DNA from: Paenibacillus sp. FSL A5-0031 | GTDB taxonomy: Bacteria > Bacillota > Bacilli > Paenibacillales > Paenibacillaceae | DNA length: 64,000 nucleotides | NCBI RefSeq assembly: GCF_001956295.1 | Contig: NZ_MRTD01000025.1 | Location: 1-64,000, forward strand | Direction: 5' to 3' | In this document: piece by piece, positions 43,966 to 53,137 of the stretch | Numbering within the stretch: position 1 is the stretch's first letter | Layout of the letters: each line of letters opens with the position of its first letter | Program-made: the position numbers and the translations under genes | The notes under the pieces: model-generated | The model's database searches: none | The model's input: the letters and a program-made list of their open reading frames with translations, nothing else | Told to the model about the DNA's origin: nothing

Positions 43966-45183
43966 TCACCACTGGTTATTTCTATATTTACGATAATAGT
44001 TCATTTGGCGGGCGAACAAAAAGAATTTACGTTTTAAATGGTGATCATCCTTATAGAAGAGAGGATTATCATATCGCCCCTCCCCAAGCAACTTCTTAAC
44101 ATCTGCACGGATGTTAGGATCGGCAACAAATTTTCGCAAAACAATTTTCGGAACAACCGTAAACAAAAACTCCTTGTCCAAATATACGAGAGCTTTATCT
44201 TTATTGTATATGAGGTCATCTACTATATACTCTGCCATATTATATCCAAGTGATGTGATGTAATAACTGGATCTGCCTTGTCTGATATTCACTTCAAAAA
44301 CTTTAAAGGTTCCGTCCCTTTGATCGAATTTAATATCAAAGTTCGCAAAGCCAACATAGCCGATTGCTTCCAAGAATCGTTGTAGCTTGCCCATCATGTC
44401 TTTATTGAACCGAGTAATTAATGCAGTATAGTTTCCTATAGCAGTAACCGTGTGTTCTTGAAGAACAACTTGCGCGAACGTTACGATTTGAGTCTTCCCG
44501 TAGGAATTAATATATAAAACCGAGTCCCACATATAGGAATCATCCCCAGGAATGTAATCCTGGATGATTAATTCATCGTCATATCCACTATTCTTAATAG
44601 TGGATATAACATGGTTCATCTCACTTAATGAAGACACTTTATACACCTTCTGCTGACCTGTGAATTTATGCTGATAATAGGATATTCCGTTACTTGGTTT
44701 TATAATAATGGGAAAGGCTATTTCCTCAGGTATCGTGGAATAATCAGTGCGACAATCGTAATAATAAGTTATAGGCGTTTCAATGCCGAGTTTTTCGCAT
44801 AAATGATAAAAGTTCGACTTAATTTGCAACTGGTTCATCAAATGTTCATTCGTATAATTAAAAATAAAATGAGACTGTAATTGCTCGGAATGTTCAATGA
44901 TGAGGCGAACATACAAGTCATTCGTACCGACAAGCAGAAGTTTATGATCGTTGCGCCCGTACTTTTCGGCCACTTTTATAAGAAAGGAAGCAAATAGATG
45001 TTTTTCTCCTAACTCGGGAAAAATTTCAATTTTCTCAATAACAGAGCTATATTGGGTAAAAGGTAAGTGCTCTCTCCCAATGAGAATGGGTTTACATTGG
45101 TAGGCTTTATGAAAAGATATTGCCATATTGTATGCATTCATATCGGTTCCTATAATAATCGGTATAAATGGTTGGTTAAACAC
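43966..45183 (-). CDS. ATP-grasp ligase, D-aspartate ligase-like
   Basis: A 405-residue ATP-grasp protein. FIPIIIGTDMNAYNMAISFH at the start, PFPIIIKPSNGISYYQHKF, ELIIQDYIPGDDSYMWDSVL, FANFDIKFDQ and the metal-binding FEVNIRQGRSSYY agree block by block with my memory of the D-aspartate ligases (Aslfm type) that add D-Asp to the lysine or diaminopimelate side chain of peptidoglycan precursors. GTG 45183 follows GGGGGAG. It forms a pair with the racemase downstream; the asparagine synthetase operon is just upstream. Confidence 0.8.
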   Translation of the reverse strand: MFNQPFIPIIIGTDMNAYNMAISFHKAYQCKPILIGREHLPFTQYSSVIEKIEIFPELGEKHLFASFLIKVAEKYGRNDHKLLLVGTNDLYVRLIIEHSEQLQSHFIFNYTNEHLMNQLQIKSNFYHLCEKLGIETPITYYYDCRTDYSTIPEEIAFPIIIKPSNGISYYQHKFTGQQKVYKVSSLSEMNHVISTIKNSGYDDELIIQDYIPGDDSYMWDSVLYINSYGKTQIVTFAQVVLQEHTVTAIGNYTALITRFNKDMMGKLQRFLEAIGYVGFANFDIKFDQRDGTFKVFEVNIRQGRSSYYITSLGYNMAEYIVDDLIYNKDKALVYLDKEFLFTVVPKIVLRKFVADPNIRADVKKLLGEGRYDNPLFYKDDHHLKRKFFLFARQMNYYRKYRNNQW

Positions 45184-45300
45184 GTTACACGCTCCCCCTA
45201 GTATTTTACTTTACTTATGTTACAGGACGTGTTCGTGCTTCTTGTGATCGCAACATTACGATAAGATGACCAGTCCTACTCAAATTCTTTAAAATTGAAG

Positions 45301-45336
45301 AAAAAAAGAAGAGTCATCACAAATGGATGGCTCTTC
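45301..45336 (-). terminator. Terminator of the asparagine synthetase operon
   Basis: GAAGAGTCATC (45308-45318) pairs with GATGGCTCTTC (45326-45336), followed on the minus strand by seven T residues. It ends the asnB-C39 transcript before the ligase gene. Confidence 0.8.
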
Positions 45337-45353
45337 GCATACATGGATAATTA

Positions 45354-46397
45354 TTAATAAAAAGTTATTGCCTGTTTTCCCATTTGCTCCCATGATTGTG
45401 CGAAATCGATCAAGCTAACCTTGCGATCCTTTTTGTTAGCTAATGGGTCATTGAAATAAATGAACTCTGTGTCGTACCCCGTCAAGAGCACGGCGTGCTC
45501 CTTGTACGTTATCTCTACAGGGCCGCTTGGTGTTTGCCATGTTTTGAATGATGAATCAGGCAGCTGTTTAAAGGTAGTATTCGTAATAACCCATACTGGT
45601 TTTCCTTGCTGCAACGGTTGAAGAATATCCGTAAATTCAACACCTGTCATGTCAAGAATACGATCAGGCAAGTAAGATTGTGCTAACTCTGCTATTGGAC
45701 CATGATAAACGGCTGCAAACCATGGCTCCTTGTCTTCCATCATGTCACCAATTAAACCATCATACGGGCTGCCAAAGTATACGACACCATTTTCTTTTCG
45801 ATATGGTGTCGTATCTTTTCGTATTTGTGCGGCGAGTTCCATCTTGTCTACTCGAACATTGGCATATTGTAGTAGCATAGCGAGCGTGGTCACTTCGCAG
45901 CCTCGCTCCAATTCGGGAAGCTGCGCGATAAGAGGTGCATCTAACCGTGTACTTTTAGCTGCTGCAGGTTCGCTAGTCCATAATACACTATTTGTATTGT
46001 TGTGGACGATTCTGGCATTAAGTTGAGTTCTTGAGAATGTTACAGCCTCTACGTAATTATCAAAATCATGAATCAACTTGTCTCCCTGATAAACCGTATA
46101 GGATTTATAATTTGACCAAATTACATTGGATGTATTTTTATTTTGAATTGATGAGTGTTCGTATTTTGAAGCGTTGGCAATCGCCACTTCAAGCGTTTCA
46201 TGCTCTGACTGTTTTTGATCTCCAGAAAATACGATAAACAACTTCTCTTCACTTGTGATTAGATCCGGAAGCATATCTTGATCGATGTCTGTAAGCGTAT
46301 CGCTAGATGAAAAGTTTTTAGAAATACTCCACCCTATCGCTATACATATCGCTAGTATCGCAATAGTTCTAATTCTTCGTTGGTGTAATTTCTTCAC
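45354..46397 (-). CDS. Exported C39-family peptidase-like protein
   Basis: A 347-residue protein with an N-terminal membrane anchor (IRTIAILAICIAIGWSI), an intermediate domain, and a Peptidase_C39_2-type papain-like domain: the Cys in LPELERGCEVTTLAMLLQYA, the His in TYKEHAVLLTGYD and Asp in YFNDPLANKKD. It acts outside the membrane. GTG 46397 lies 5 bases after GGAGG; the ATG at 46409 is inside the ribosome site. It shares the operon with the asparagine synthetase; a role in cell-wall or peptide processing is plausible. Confidence 0.8.
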   Translation of the reverse strand: MKKLHQRRIRTIAILAICIAIGWSISKNFSSSDTLTDIDQDMLPDLITSEEKLFIVFSGDQKQSEHETLEVAIANASKYEHSSIQNKNTSNVIWSNYKSYTVYQGDKLIHDFDNYVEAVTFSRTQLNARIVHNNTNSVLWTSEPAAAKSTRLDAPLIAQLPELERGCEVTTLAMLLQYANVRVDKMELAAQIRKDTTPYRKENGVVYFGSPYDGLIGDMMEDKEPWFAAVYHGPIAELAQSYLPDRILDMTGVEFTDILQPLQQGKPVWVITNTTFKQLPDSSFKTWQTPSGPVEITYKEHAVLLTGYDTEFIYFNDPLANKKDRKVSLIDFAQSWEQMGKQAITFY

Positions 46398-46421
46398 GGG
46401 GTCCTCCATGTATTTTTCTTA

Positions 46422-48269
46422 TTACTCTTCAAAAAATGTTTGATACCAAACAAGAAACACATACACTGTCCATATATATCGTGCATGATTTTGTTTGCCT
46501 AAGAAATGGGCATCCAAATAGCCAATAAGCTTCTCCGTGTAAAAAAACTGTTTCGCGCTATCCGAGGAAAAGCTTTCTTTGACCATATCGTAATATTTTT
46601 TTTCCCTTAACCAGTAACGAATCGGTACCGGAAATCCGACTTTTGGTCGTTTTGCCCATTCTTCAGGCAGCACTTGCTTGGCAGCAGCTCTAAATGCATA
46701 CTTCGTTTTTTGTGAGCGAACGCGCATTTGCGAAGGGATTTTCATGGCCAAGTTCATTACTTTTTTATCCAAGAAAGGCACCCGCATTTCCAGTGAATGT
46801 GCCATGCTCATTTTGTCTGCCTTCAACAATATATCTCCCGGCATCCATAGTTTTAGGTCGAGGTATTGTTTTTTGGTTAGATCGTCTTTGCCTTGCACTT
46901 TGTCATAGACATTACTCGTAATGCTTTGGACAGATGGCCCATCTCTGTACTCATCTTTCAAAATACCGATTGCATCGGCCTCTTCGAAAACTTTTGCATG
47001 TCCGATGAACGTCTCTTCTACTCTTTGTCCCCCCTTAACGAGAAAGTTCGAAATACGATGACGTGGTAACATAGTTGCAATCTTAGACACCGCTCGTCGA
47101 ACTGTGTAAGGAATGATTTGATACTTTTCCATTATTGGGGTCGGAGCATACCAATCGTATCCGCCAAAAATCTCATCTGCACCTTCTCCAGAAAGGACCA
47201 CCGTGACATGCTGACTTGCAAGCTCAGCTAAGAAATATAAAGGCAAGGAGGACAAGTTGGATTGTGGTTCATCCATGTGGTATTGAATTTTTGGAAGCGC
47301 TTGAAAGCATTCATCGGCCGTAACCAGTCGCTTATGGTTTTCTATGTGCAAGCGATTGGACAAATCTTCAGCCAAATCCGTTTCGTTAAAATTGCCGTCA
47401 TAATCCTTAAATCCGACGGTAAAGGTTTTGTCTGGTTTGAGCAAAGCTGTTATATAGCTTGAGTCTACCCCGCCAGATAAGTAAGAGCCAACCGCTACAT
47501 CACTAATTTTATGACTTTCAACAGATTCACTAACCGTTCGATTAATTTCTTCAACATATTTCTCTAAAGAGTCTTCGACAGCAGAATAATTCGCATCCCA
47601 GTATGAATGAATTTTGATCTTATTATTCTCGTGCACTAGCATATGGCCCGGTTGAAGCTTATAAACACCTTTAAAGAACGTCTCATCCAAAACAGAGTAT
47701 TGAAATGTCAAATAAGGTTTTAAGGCTTGTTTATTTAGTTCTTTCCGGAAATAAGGATGCTTTAAAAAGGACTTAATTTCGGATCCAAATATCATTGTTT
47801 CATTTGAGGTATTTTGCGTATAATAAAGCGGCTTAATACCGAACATATCTCTTGCCAATAGCAGCCGACCATTCCTTTTGTCCCAAATCGCAATGGAAAA
47901 CATCCCTCTAAGCTTGGAAATAATCTGCTCTCCATATTCTTCATATCCATGAATGATGACTTCACTGTCCGTTTGACTTTTGAAATGATGCCCTTTCTCC
48001 ATTAATTCTTCGCGTAGTTCTTTATAATTATAAATTTCACCGTTAAAAACGAGAATGCAGTTTTCATCTTCATTCGTCATAGGTTGACTTGCTACGTCGG
48101 TAAGGTCTATGATCTTTAATCTTCGAAAACCAAATGCAACGTCTTCATCTGAATAAATGCCGTGACTATCAGGACCGCGATGGACGATTGTATCCATCAT
48201 AGCTTCAATAATGTTGTTGTTATGCTTAAAATTCGTCCGTGTTTGGGTATATCCTACAAATCCGCACAT
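46422..48269 (-). CDS. asnB: Asparagine synthetase (glutamine-hydrolysing)
   Basis: A 615-residue two-domain enzyme: N-terminal class II amidotransferase with catalytic Cys2 (MCGFVGYTQ) and GEIYNYKELR, then a synthetase domain with the PP-loop SYLSGGVDSSYI, LSGEGADEIFGGYDWYAPTP and HSLEMRVPFLDKKVM. The length and order match Bacillus AsnO/AsnB. Beside a D-Asp ligase it could amidate D-Asp in the peptidoglycan bridge, as AsnH does in lactic acid bacteria; free asparagine synthesis is the simpler alternative. GAGGA precedes the ATG. Confidence 0.9.
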   Translation of the reverse strand: MCGFVGYTQTRTNFKHNNNIIEAMMDTIVHRGPDSHGIYSDEDVAFGFRRLKIIDLTDVASQPMTNEDENCILVFNGEIYNYKELREELMEKGHHFKSQTDSEVIIHGYEEYGEQIISKLRGMFSIAIWDKRNGRLLLARDMFGIKPLYYTQNTSNETMIFGSEIKSFLKHPYFRKELNKQALKPYLTFQYSVLDETFFKGVYKLQPGHMLVHENNKIKIHSYWDANYSAVEDSLEKYVEEINRTVSESVESHKISDVAVGSYLSGGVDSSYITALLKPDKTFTVGFKDYDGNFNETDLAEDLSNRLHIENHKRLVTADECFQALPKIQYHMDEPQSNLSSLPLYFLAELASQHVTVVLSGEGADEIFGGYDWYAPTPIMEKYQIIPYTVRRAVSKIATMLPRHRISNFLVKGGQRVEETFIGHAKVFEEADAIGILKDEYRDGPSVQSITSNVYDKVQGKDDLTKKQYLDLKLWMPGDILLKADKMSMAHSLEMRVPFLDKKVMNLAMKIPSQMRVRSQKTKYAFRAAAKQVLPEEWAKRPKVGFPVPIRYWLREKKYYDMVKESFSSDSAKQFFYTEKLIGYLDAHFLGKQNHARYIWTVYVFLVWYQTFFEE

Positions 48270-48378
48270 ATTTTATTCCTCACATTTCTACTAGTATAGT
48301 TACAATGTACAGTGAGGATGGGGAGTTTCAGTGAGTCGTGTTTTACAAGAAGATTACAGTTTCTTCTCCATTTACACA

Positions 48379-48408
48379 AAAAGAGGCATCCATTATTGGA
48401 TACCTTCT
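48379..48408 (-). terminator. Terminator downstream of the small membrane gene
   Basis: AGAGGCATCC (48382-48391) pairs with GGATACCTTCT (48398-48408), followed on the minus strand by five T residues. It isolates the gene at 48507 from asnB. Confidence 0.7.
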
Positions 48409-48506
48409 AATTTCTAGCACTTCGTCTGTTAATACCAGAATAATATACTTGTTGCTCTGCCCCAAGGTTTGTTATTATGATTTGACCTTGAATATATTTG
48501 TCTCTT

Positions 48507-48713
48507 CTAACTATTACTGCGATTTAAACGTAAGGATAATATAAAATATAAGAATGTGAAGGATGTCACAATAAAACTAATTAATGGTCCAATCGTTTTT
48601 GCACGAGTTATTGGTTCGGAAGGGGCCGCCATTAGCTCAATGGAAAACATAACGGCAGATGTAAGAACAGCAAAGAGTAAGATGGTACCAATAACAAACC
48701 TTAGATAATACAT
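48507..48713 (-). CDS. Small two-helix membrane protein
   Basis: A 68-residue protein with helices at about residues 3-28 (LRFVIGTILLFAVLTSAVMF) and 42-62 (IGPLISFIVTSFTFLYFILS). AGAAAGGAA precedes the start; ATG 48713 has better spacing than ATG 48719. It is divergent from the two-component system, 76 bp away, and may be one of its targets (inference). Family unknown. Confidence 0.55.
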   Translation of the reverse strand: MYYLRFVIGTILLFAVLTSAVMFSIELMAAPSEPITRAKTIGPLISFIVTSFTFLYFILSLRLNRSNS

Positions 48714-48789
48714 ATACATTTCCTTTCTTCACGTAAACTTCAATATTTCTGGCTACAATAGAGATATTCATAAAAGGAGGTTCAACAGA

Positions 48790-49533
48790 GTGAACCAATT
48801 GTTAAGACGAAATAAACTCATATTAATTGTTGACGATGAGGAGCCAATGCGCCAACTGATTCAGCTTTATCTTCAAGCAGATGGTTATGATACAGATTGT
48901 GCATCAAGCGGCGAGGAGGCTATTCAGACATTGGAACAATTTCCAATTGATCTAATCCTACTGGATGTTATGATGCCACGAATGGATGGATTTGACGTCT
49001 GCACAGCTATTCGTAAATTTTCGCCAGTGCCGATCATTATGTTGACCGCTCGGGAATCTATGACTGATAAAGTCATCGGGTTAAAACTCGGTGCAGATGA
49101 CTATATAACGAAGCCATTTGATCAGCATGAACTACTCGCTCGAATCGAATCTATCTTACGCAGAGAACAACTTCTTAATAAATATAATGAAAATACCTTT
49201 GCAGAAACAAAAGGTGTTTCTAAATCTATATTGACTTTTCATAGTTTACGGATGAATATCCAGATGCATCAGGTATCTTTTCAAGAAAAGGAACTCCCTC
49301 TAACCCCAAAGGAATTTGGAATCTTACGATTATTTCTTTCAAATAAAGGAAGGTTATTTCACCGTGAAGATATTATAGAACTTTTATGGGGAACCAGTCA
49401 TATATCCGATGACCGTACCGTCGATACGCATATCAAAAACATACGAAATAAACTCAACGATATTGGCATTGATGGACATAAAGTAATAAAAACAGTTTGG
49501 GGAACCGGTTATATTTGCCATGAAGAAAATTAA
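48790..49533 (+). CDS. OmpR-type response regulator
   Basis: A 247-residue regulator. The receiver domain has the acidic pair (LIVDDEEP), the phosphorylated Asp in LILLDVMMPRMDGFDV, Thr in MLTARES and Lys in DDYITKPFD; the C-terminal winged helix includes LTPKEFGILRLFLSNKGRLF and DDRTVDTHIKNIRNKL. The GTG start has AAAGGAGG upstream. It overlaps the sensor kinase by 14 bp. Confidence 0.92.
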   Translation: MNQLLRRNKLILIVDDEEPMRQLIQLYLQADGYDTDCASSGEEAIQTLEQFPIDLILLDVMMPRMDGFDVCTAIRKFSPVPIIMLTARESMTDKVIGLKLGADDYITKPFDQHELLARIESILRREQLLNKYNENTFAETKGVSKSILTFHSLRMNIQMHQVSFQEKELPLTPKEFGILRLFLSNKGRLFHREDIIELLWGTSHISDDRTVDTHIKNIRNKLNDIGIDGHKVIKTVWGTGYICHEEN

Positions 49534-50932
49534 TCCTCATGGCATTGCTATTAAACTAGGTGTGGTTTTAGCCGTCGTTATACTTATCATCATCCTGTGC
49601 ATTGAAGGTATTCTCTACTCGCTGTTTATCCGTTTTTATACGGACGATTCCATTAATGAACAAATAAAACGAACAAATAATTATGCTGCAATATTAAGTG
49701 ACCACTTTGATGAGAACACGATTAGACATGTTATATTGATGGAAGAGGATACAGGAAATTTATTACTAATTATGGATGAAGCAAAATCGGTACTTAATCA
49801 ATCGAGCGGCATTGATACATTAGACTCCTTTTATGTGAATGAGAGCAAGTCACACGACACAATTAATCACGGACCAGTACTTGCTTCAGACTGGAAGAAC
49901 GAACCGTATTTCATCACTTGGGCATCAATCAAAATACAAGATGGTGGTGGTGATGGACAAATCATCATGTATGGATCTACAGAACCGATTCAAGAGGCTG
50001 TAAAAACATTGCGCAATACATTTAGCGCCGTTTCATTTGCATCCATATTAATGGGGATAGCCGTAATCATAGTTATTACCGGAAAGATTGTGAATCCCCT
50101 ACTCAAGATGATAAAGATTGCACATTCTATATCAGAAGGAAAATACAATCATAAGTTGGATTCCAGAGGAAAAGACGAAATTGGTCAATTGGCCGCTGCC
50201 ATTAATCGAATGTCTTCTAGTATTAAATATTATAAGCAACAACGAAATCAGTTCTTAGCTGATATTTCTCATGAATTGAAGACTCCTCTCACTTATATGA
50301 AAGGTTATTCTGAAGTTCTTCTTCAAGACCTCTCAAATGATGAGGATAAACGACACCAATATTTAAAGCTGATTCACTCCCAAAGTATTCATCTGCAGCG
50401 ACTAGTCCAAGATCTACTTGACTTGGCCCAACTTGAACAACAACATTTTGCGCTTGCTTTCCAGAAAACATCGCTGGATAAAGTCATTATGAATGTTCTT
50501 GCATTTATGCAGCTCCCTCTTAAAGAGAAAGGCATACAGTTAAACTATTTTCCGTCACAAGAACCAATGTTCATTAACGGAGACGATAAACGATTACAAC
50601 AAGTCTTAATCAATCTTTTGGAAAACGGAAAAAATTATACGGCAGCTGACGGCACGATTACAATCGAAGTAAATCGCTCAGATGAAAATGGTAAAGTTGT
50701 TATTACAGACACAGGAATCGGTATTCCAGAAGACGAAATACCACTTATATGGGATCGGTTGTACCGAGTAGAAAAATCGCGATCTCGAGTTTCAGGCGGG
50801 TCTGGATTAGGACTTGCTATTTGTAAAGAGATTATTGAACTTCATGGTGGAACAATTACTGCAAGAAGCCAAGTCGGAAAATGGACTGCATTCGAAATCC
50901 ATTTGCCTTTGCTCGAAATAAATGAAAACTAA
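49520..50932 (+). CDS. Sensor histidine kinase
   Basis: A 470-residue membrane kinase: helix 1 (VVLAVVILIIILCIEGILYS), an extracellular loop of about 130 residues, helix 2 near residue 175 (SFASILMGIAVIIVITGKIV), HAMP linker, HisKA with FLADISHELKTPLTYMKGYS, and the ATPase with NLLENGKNYT, DTGIGIPED and GGSGLGLAICKEI. It phosphorylates the regulator encoded just before. The signal is unknown; the surrounding envelope genes suggest cell-wall stress. Confidence 0.92.
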   Translation: MKKINPHGIAIKLGVVLAVVILIIILCIEGILYSLFIRFYTDDSINEQIKRTNNYAAILSDHFDENTIRHVILMEEDTGNLLLIMDEAKSVLNQSSGIDTLDSFYVNESKSHDTINHGPVLASDWKNEPYFITWASIKIQDGGGDGQIIMYGSTEPIQEAVKTLRNTFSAVSFASILMGIAVIIVITGKIVNPLLKMIKIAHSISEGKYNHKLDSRGKDEIGQLAAAINRMSSSIKYYKQQRNQFLADISHELKTPLTYMKGYSEVLLQDLSNDEDKRHQYLKLIHSQSIHLQRLVQDLLDLAQLEQQHFALAFQKTSLDKVIMNVLAFMQLPLKEKGIQLNYFPSQEPMFINGDDKRLQQVLINLLENGKNYTAADGTITIEVNRSDENGKVVITDTGIGIPEDEIPLIWDRLYRVEKSRSRVSGGSGLGLAICKEIIELHGGTITARSQVGKWTAFEIHLPLLEINEN

Positions 50933-51540
50933 TATGCATGTATTATAGCCTTACCTCTGTGAATTGTAAGCGTATGGCCCCTCAGCAGAGGGACATACGC
51001 TTCTTTTGTTTTACTTTGATAACTATGCTCTTTCGACAGTGCTAAAAAAGTATCAACATTTGTTCCAATTAAAAATCCATTAATCGTTTCACAATAAAAA
51101 AGCGGATTTATTCCCAATGCATCACATGCCGAAAACACCTTTTGTAGGTGATGATCCCAAATAATGAAACTGAATATACCGTCTAAGTATGTGATAAAGG
51201 AAGGTCCAATCGTTTCGTAAAGCCGTAAAATCAGGTCGCTCTCCCCCTGTATTTTTGCACTATAGCCTGCTCCGATTAGTTGATCCCGTAATATTTCGAA
51301 ATTGGTAATCGAACCCGTATAAACAATTTGATTTCCTTCTATTTTCATTTCTGAAACCATATCGTAATTAACTGGAACCATAGATCCTTTATGGAACATT
51401 ACTAATCCAATGAATGAGTTCATATATATAAACTTGTGATATTTCAGGCTTGGGATGACTAGTGTATGTATATAACGGTTAATAACATCTGAGTTAAACG
51501 ATGCTCCACTACAATGAACGAATGCGATGATTCCTGACAT
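50929..51540 (-). CDS. Stand-alone class II amidotransferase domain, catalytic Cys replaced by Ser
   Basis: A 203-residue protein with the fold of the N-terminal half of asparagine synthetases: YTGSITNFEILRDQLIGAGY, SDLILRLYETIGPSFITYLD, GIFSFIIWDHHLQKVFSACD, ALGINPLFYCE. The N-terminus reads MSGIIAF where active enzymes have MCGI, so the nucleophile is Ser and glutaminase activity is unlikely. No synthetase domain follows. ATG 51540 (GGGAGA upstream) is preferred to GTG 51546. It converges with the kinase gene, overlapping 4 bp. Confidence 0.75.
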   Translation of the reverse strand: MSGIIAFVHCSGASFNSDVINRYIHTLVIPSLKYHKFIYMNSFIGLVMFHKGSMVPVNYDMVSEMKIEGNQIVYTGSITNFEILRDQLIGAGYSAKIQGESDLILRLYETIGPSFITYLDGIFSFIIWDHHLQKVFSACDALGINPLFYCETINGFLIGTNVDTFLALSKEHSYQSKTKEAYVPLLRGHTLTIHRGKAIIHAY

Positions 51541-51828
51541 AGACACTCTCCCGTAATTATTCCGTTCCCAGTGTAATCATACCGAAAGAAGTAGGAATTG
51601 TGGTGAAACAAACATCACAGTTAGGTAACATTTCCTTCTCAGTTCCTTCAATATTTCATCATCCTGTCCCATAACAAAAAAACGAGCCTCTATAATCTCT
51701 TCAAAGACACGTTTAGCTTTTAGGGTACAAAATTTGTAGCGATAATTCAGAGTATCAGTTTTTCCCTCCGTTCTTTATTCTTACTGAGATACGATTCACA
51801 TTTCTTACATTATGTTTAATTTTAAAAC

Positions 51829-51941
51829 GACTCTATGTTCATGAATATTATCGGTCCCAAGAGCTGTCCCCAAGATACTACACCGGTTAAATTGCTATTT
51901 TCGTCAACGACGGATACTACATAAACAAATTCTCCTTCTTA
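51829..51941 (-). pseudogene. Possible CBS-domain relic
   Basis: The minus strand reads GEFVYVVSVVDENSNLTGVV, SWGQLLGPII, to TAA. The 'VYVVDENxxLxGVVSxxxLL' pattern is that of a CBS domain, as in MgtE-like transporters. An in-frame TAA stands immediately upstream. Too short to be sure. The rest of 51541-51828 holds nothing I can support. Confidence 0.3.
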
Positions 51942-52991
51942 GTTTGTTTCTATTATTCCTATTCGTCTGGATAGATTTTTCGAAACGGATAATTCATTTA
52001 GACCTGCCTGGGTCCTGATTTGATTTATAGCCTGTAAAAGGCTTTTTTTACCCAGATAAATATAAGGGCTATTCCAGGTACTCTCTAACTCAATGGAATT
52101 AATATTGTCAGGTTTGATTTTGTTAAAGTTCAACAATAAACTACGTAACTTTTCCTTTTCAAAATCGGTTTTTATATTATCGCCAACGATAGTTAACAAA
52201 TTGTTCAGTTGAGTCAATCCGTTCAAGGTCCCTATTTGTTCAAGCAGCTTATTAATAACTTGTTTTTGTCTTTGGTTCCTCTCCAAATCGGATGATTCCG
52301 CTGTTCCTTTGTTCGACTTCCGGTATCTAACAAAATCTAACACTTCTTTTCCGTTTAGCAGATGATTTCCAGCAACTAAATTGATATTCGTGCCGTCTAC
52401 GCTATCTGTATACCGCATATCCATATCGACCAATAGTTCAAGACCACCAAGTTCATCTACAACGTCTCTTAGACCTTGAAAGTTAATCAAAAGCGCATAA
52501 TCAATTGGTACATCTATAAGTTCGCTAATGAAACCTTTGGTTTTCTCAAGTGCGGTAGTTTTATCCTGATTGTAGAAATAAGGATACAAATAATTGACTT
52601 TTCGTGTCCCTAGTTGCTCTGACATTATCTTCAAATCGCGTGGGAGCGACATTAATGTGGCTTGCTTCGCGTCTGGATTAAAGGAAGCAATCATTATGGC
52701 ATCCGTATTCATACTTCCCAACTCGGCACGGTTATCTACACCTATTAATAAAAATGACATAGGATGCAGGATATCGCCTGTTTCATCGACATTATTTCCA
52801 TTCACTTGATATGTATTAATTGATAGTGGATTCTCTTTTGAAGTTACCGTTATTTGCTCGAGAGTTTGATCTACTTTTTGATAAAAGTAAGTAAAATAGA
52901 TGCCGGCTCCTAAAATCAATGCAACGATGTTAAATTTCATTATATGAATCCATACTCTTTTATTTTCATTTGAATTTTGTTTTGACTTCAT
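51939..52991 (-). CDS. LytR-CpsA-Psr (LCP) family wall-polymer transferase
   Basis: A 350-residue membrane-anchored enzyme: N-terminal helix (FNIVALILGAGIYFTYFY), then the LCP core with FLLIGVDNRAELGSMNTDAI, LMSLPRDLKI, FVRYRKSNKG and the RNQRQKQVINKLLEQ block carrying the phosphate-binding Arg residues. LCP proteins transfer undecaprenyl-linked polymers onto peptidoglycan. ATG 52991 has GGAGG upstream. It adds to the envelope theme of this island. Confidence 0.9.
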   Translation of the reverse strand: MKSKQNSNENKRVWIHIMKFNIVALILGAGIYFTYFYQKVDQTLEQITVTSKENPLSINTYQVNGNNVDETGDILHPMSFLLIGVDNRAELGSMNTDAIMIASFNPDAKQATLMSLPRDLKIMSEQLGTRKVNYLYPYFYNQDKTTALEKTKGFISELIDVPIDYALLINFQGLRDVVDELGGLELLVDMDMRYTDSVDGTNINLVAGNHLLNGKEVLDFVRYRKSNKGTAESSDLERNQRQKQVINKLLEQIGTLNGLTQLNNLLTIVGDNIKTDFEKEKLRSLLLNFNKIKPDNINSIELESTWNSPYIYLGKKSLLQAINQIRTQAGLNELSVSKNLSRRIGIIETN

Positions 52992-53137
52992 ATTACCTCC
53001 ATTTTCAGTCGTAAATATTAGAGTCAATACACATATAACATACAGTGTATATACTCCATAAATAGACAAGAACTTTCTTTCTACTAGATGTTATTTATTT
53101 TTGATTTGATAAAAAAGTTCGCGATCTTGCGCAGACT

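Noticed and set aside
39457..48269. Lasso-peptide or leader-peptide cluster (asparagine synthetase, C39-like protein, ABC exporter)
   Set aside because: I found no precursor gene, no PqqD-like recognition protein and no lasso B protein. The exporter lacks a fused C39 domain, and AsnB resembles ordinary AsnB/AsnO.
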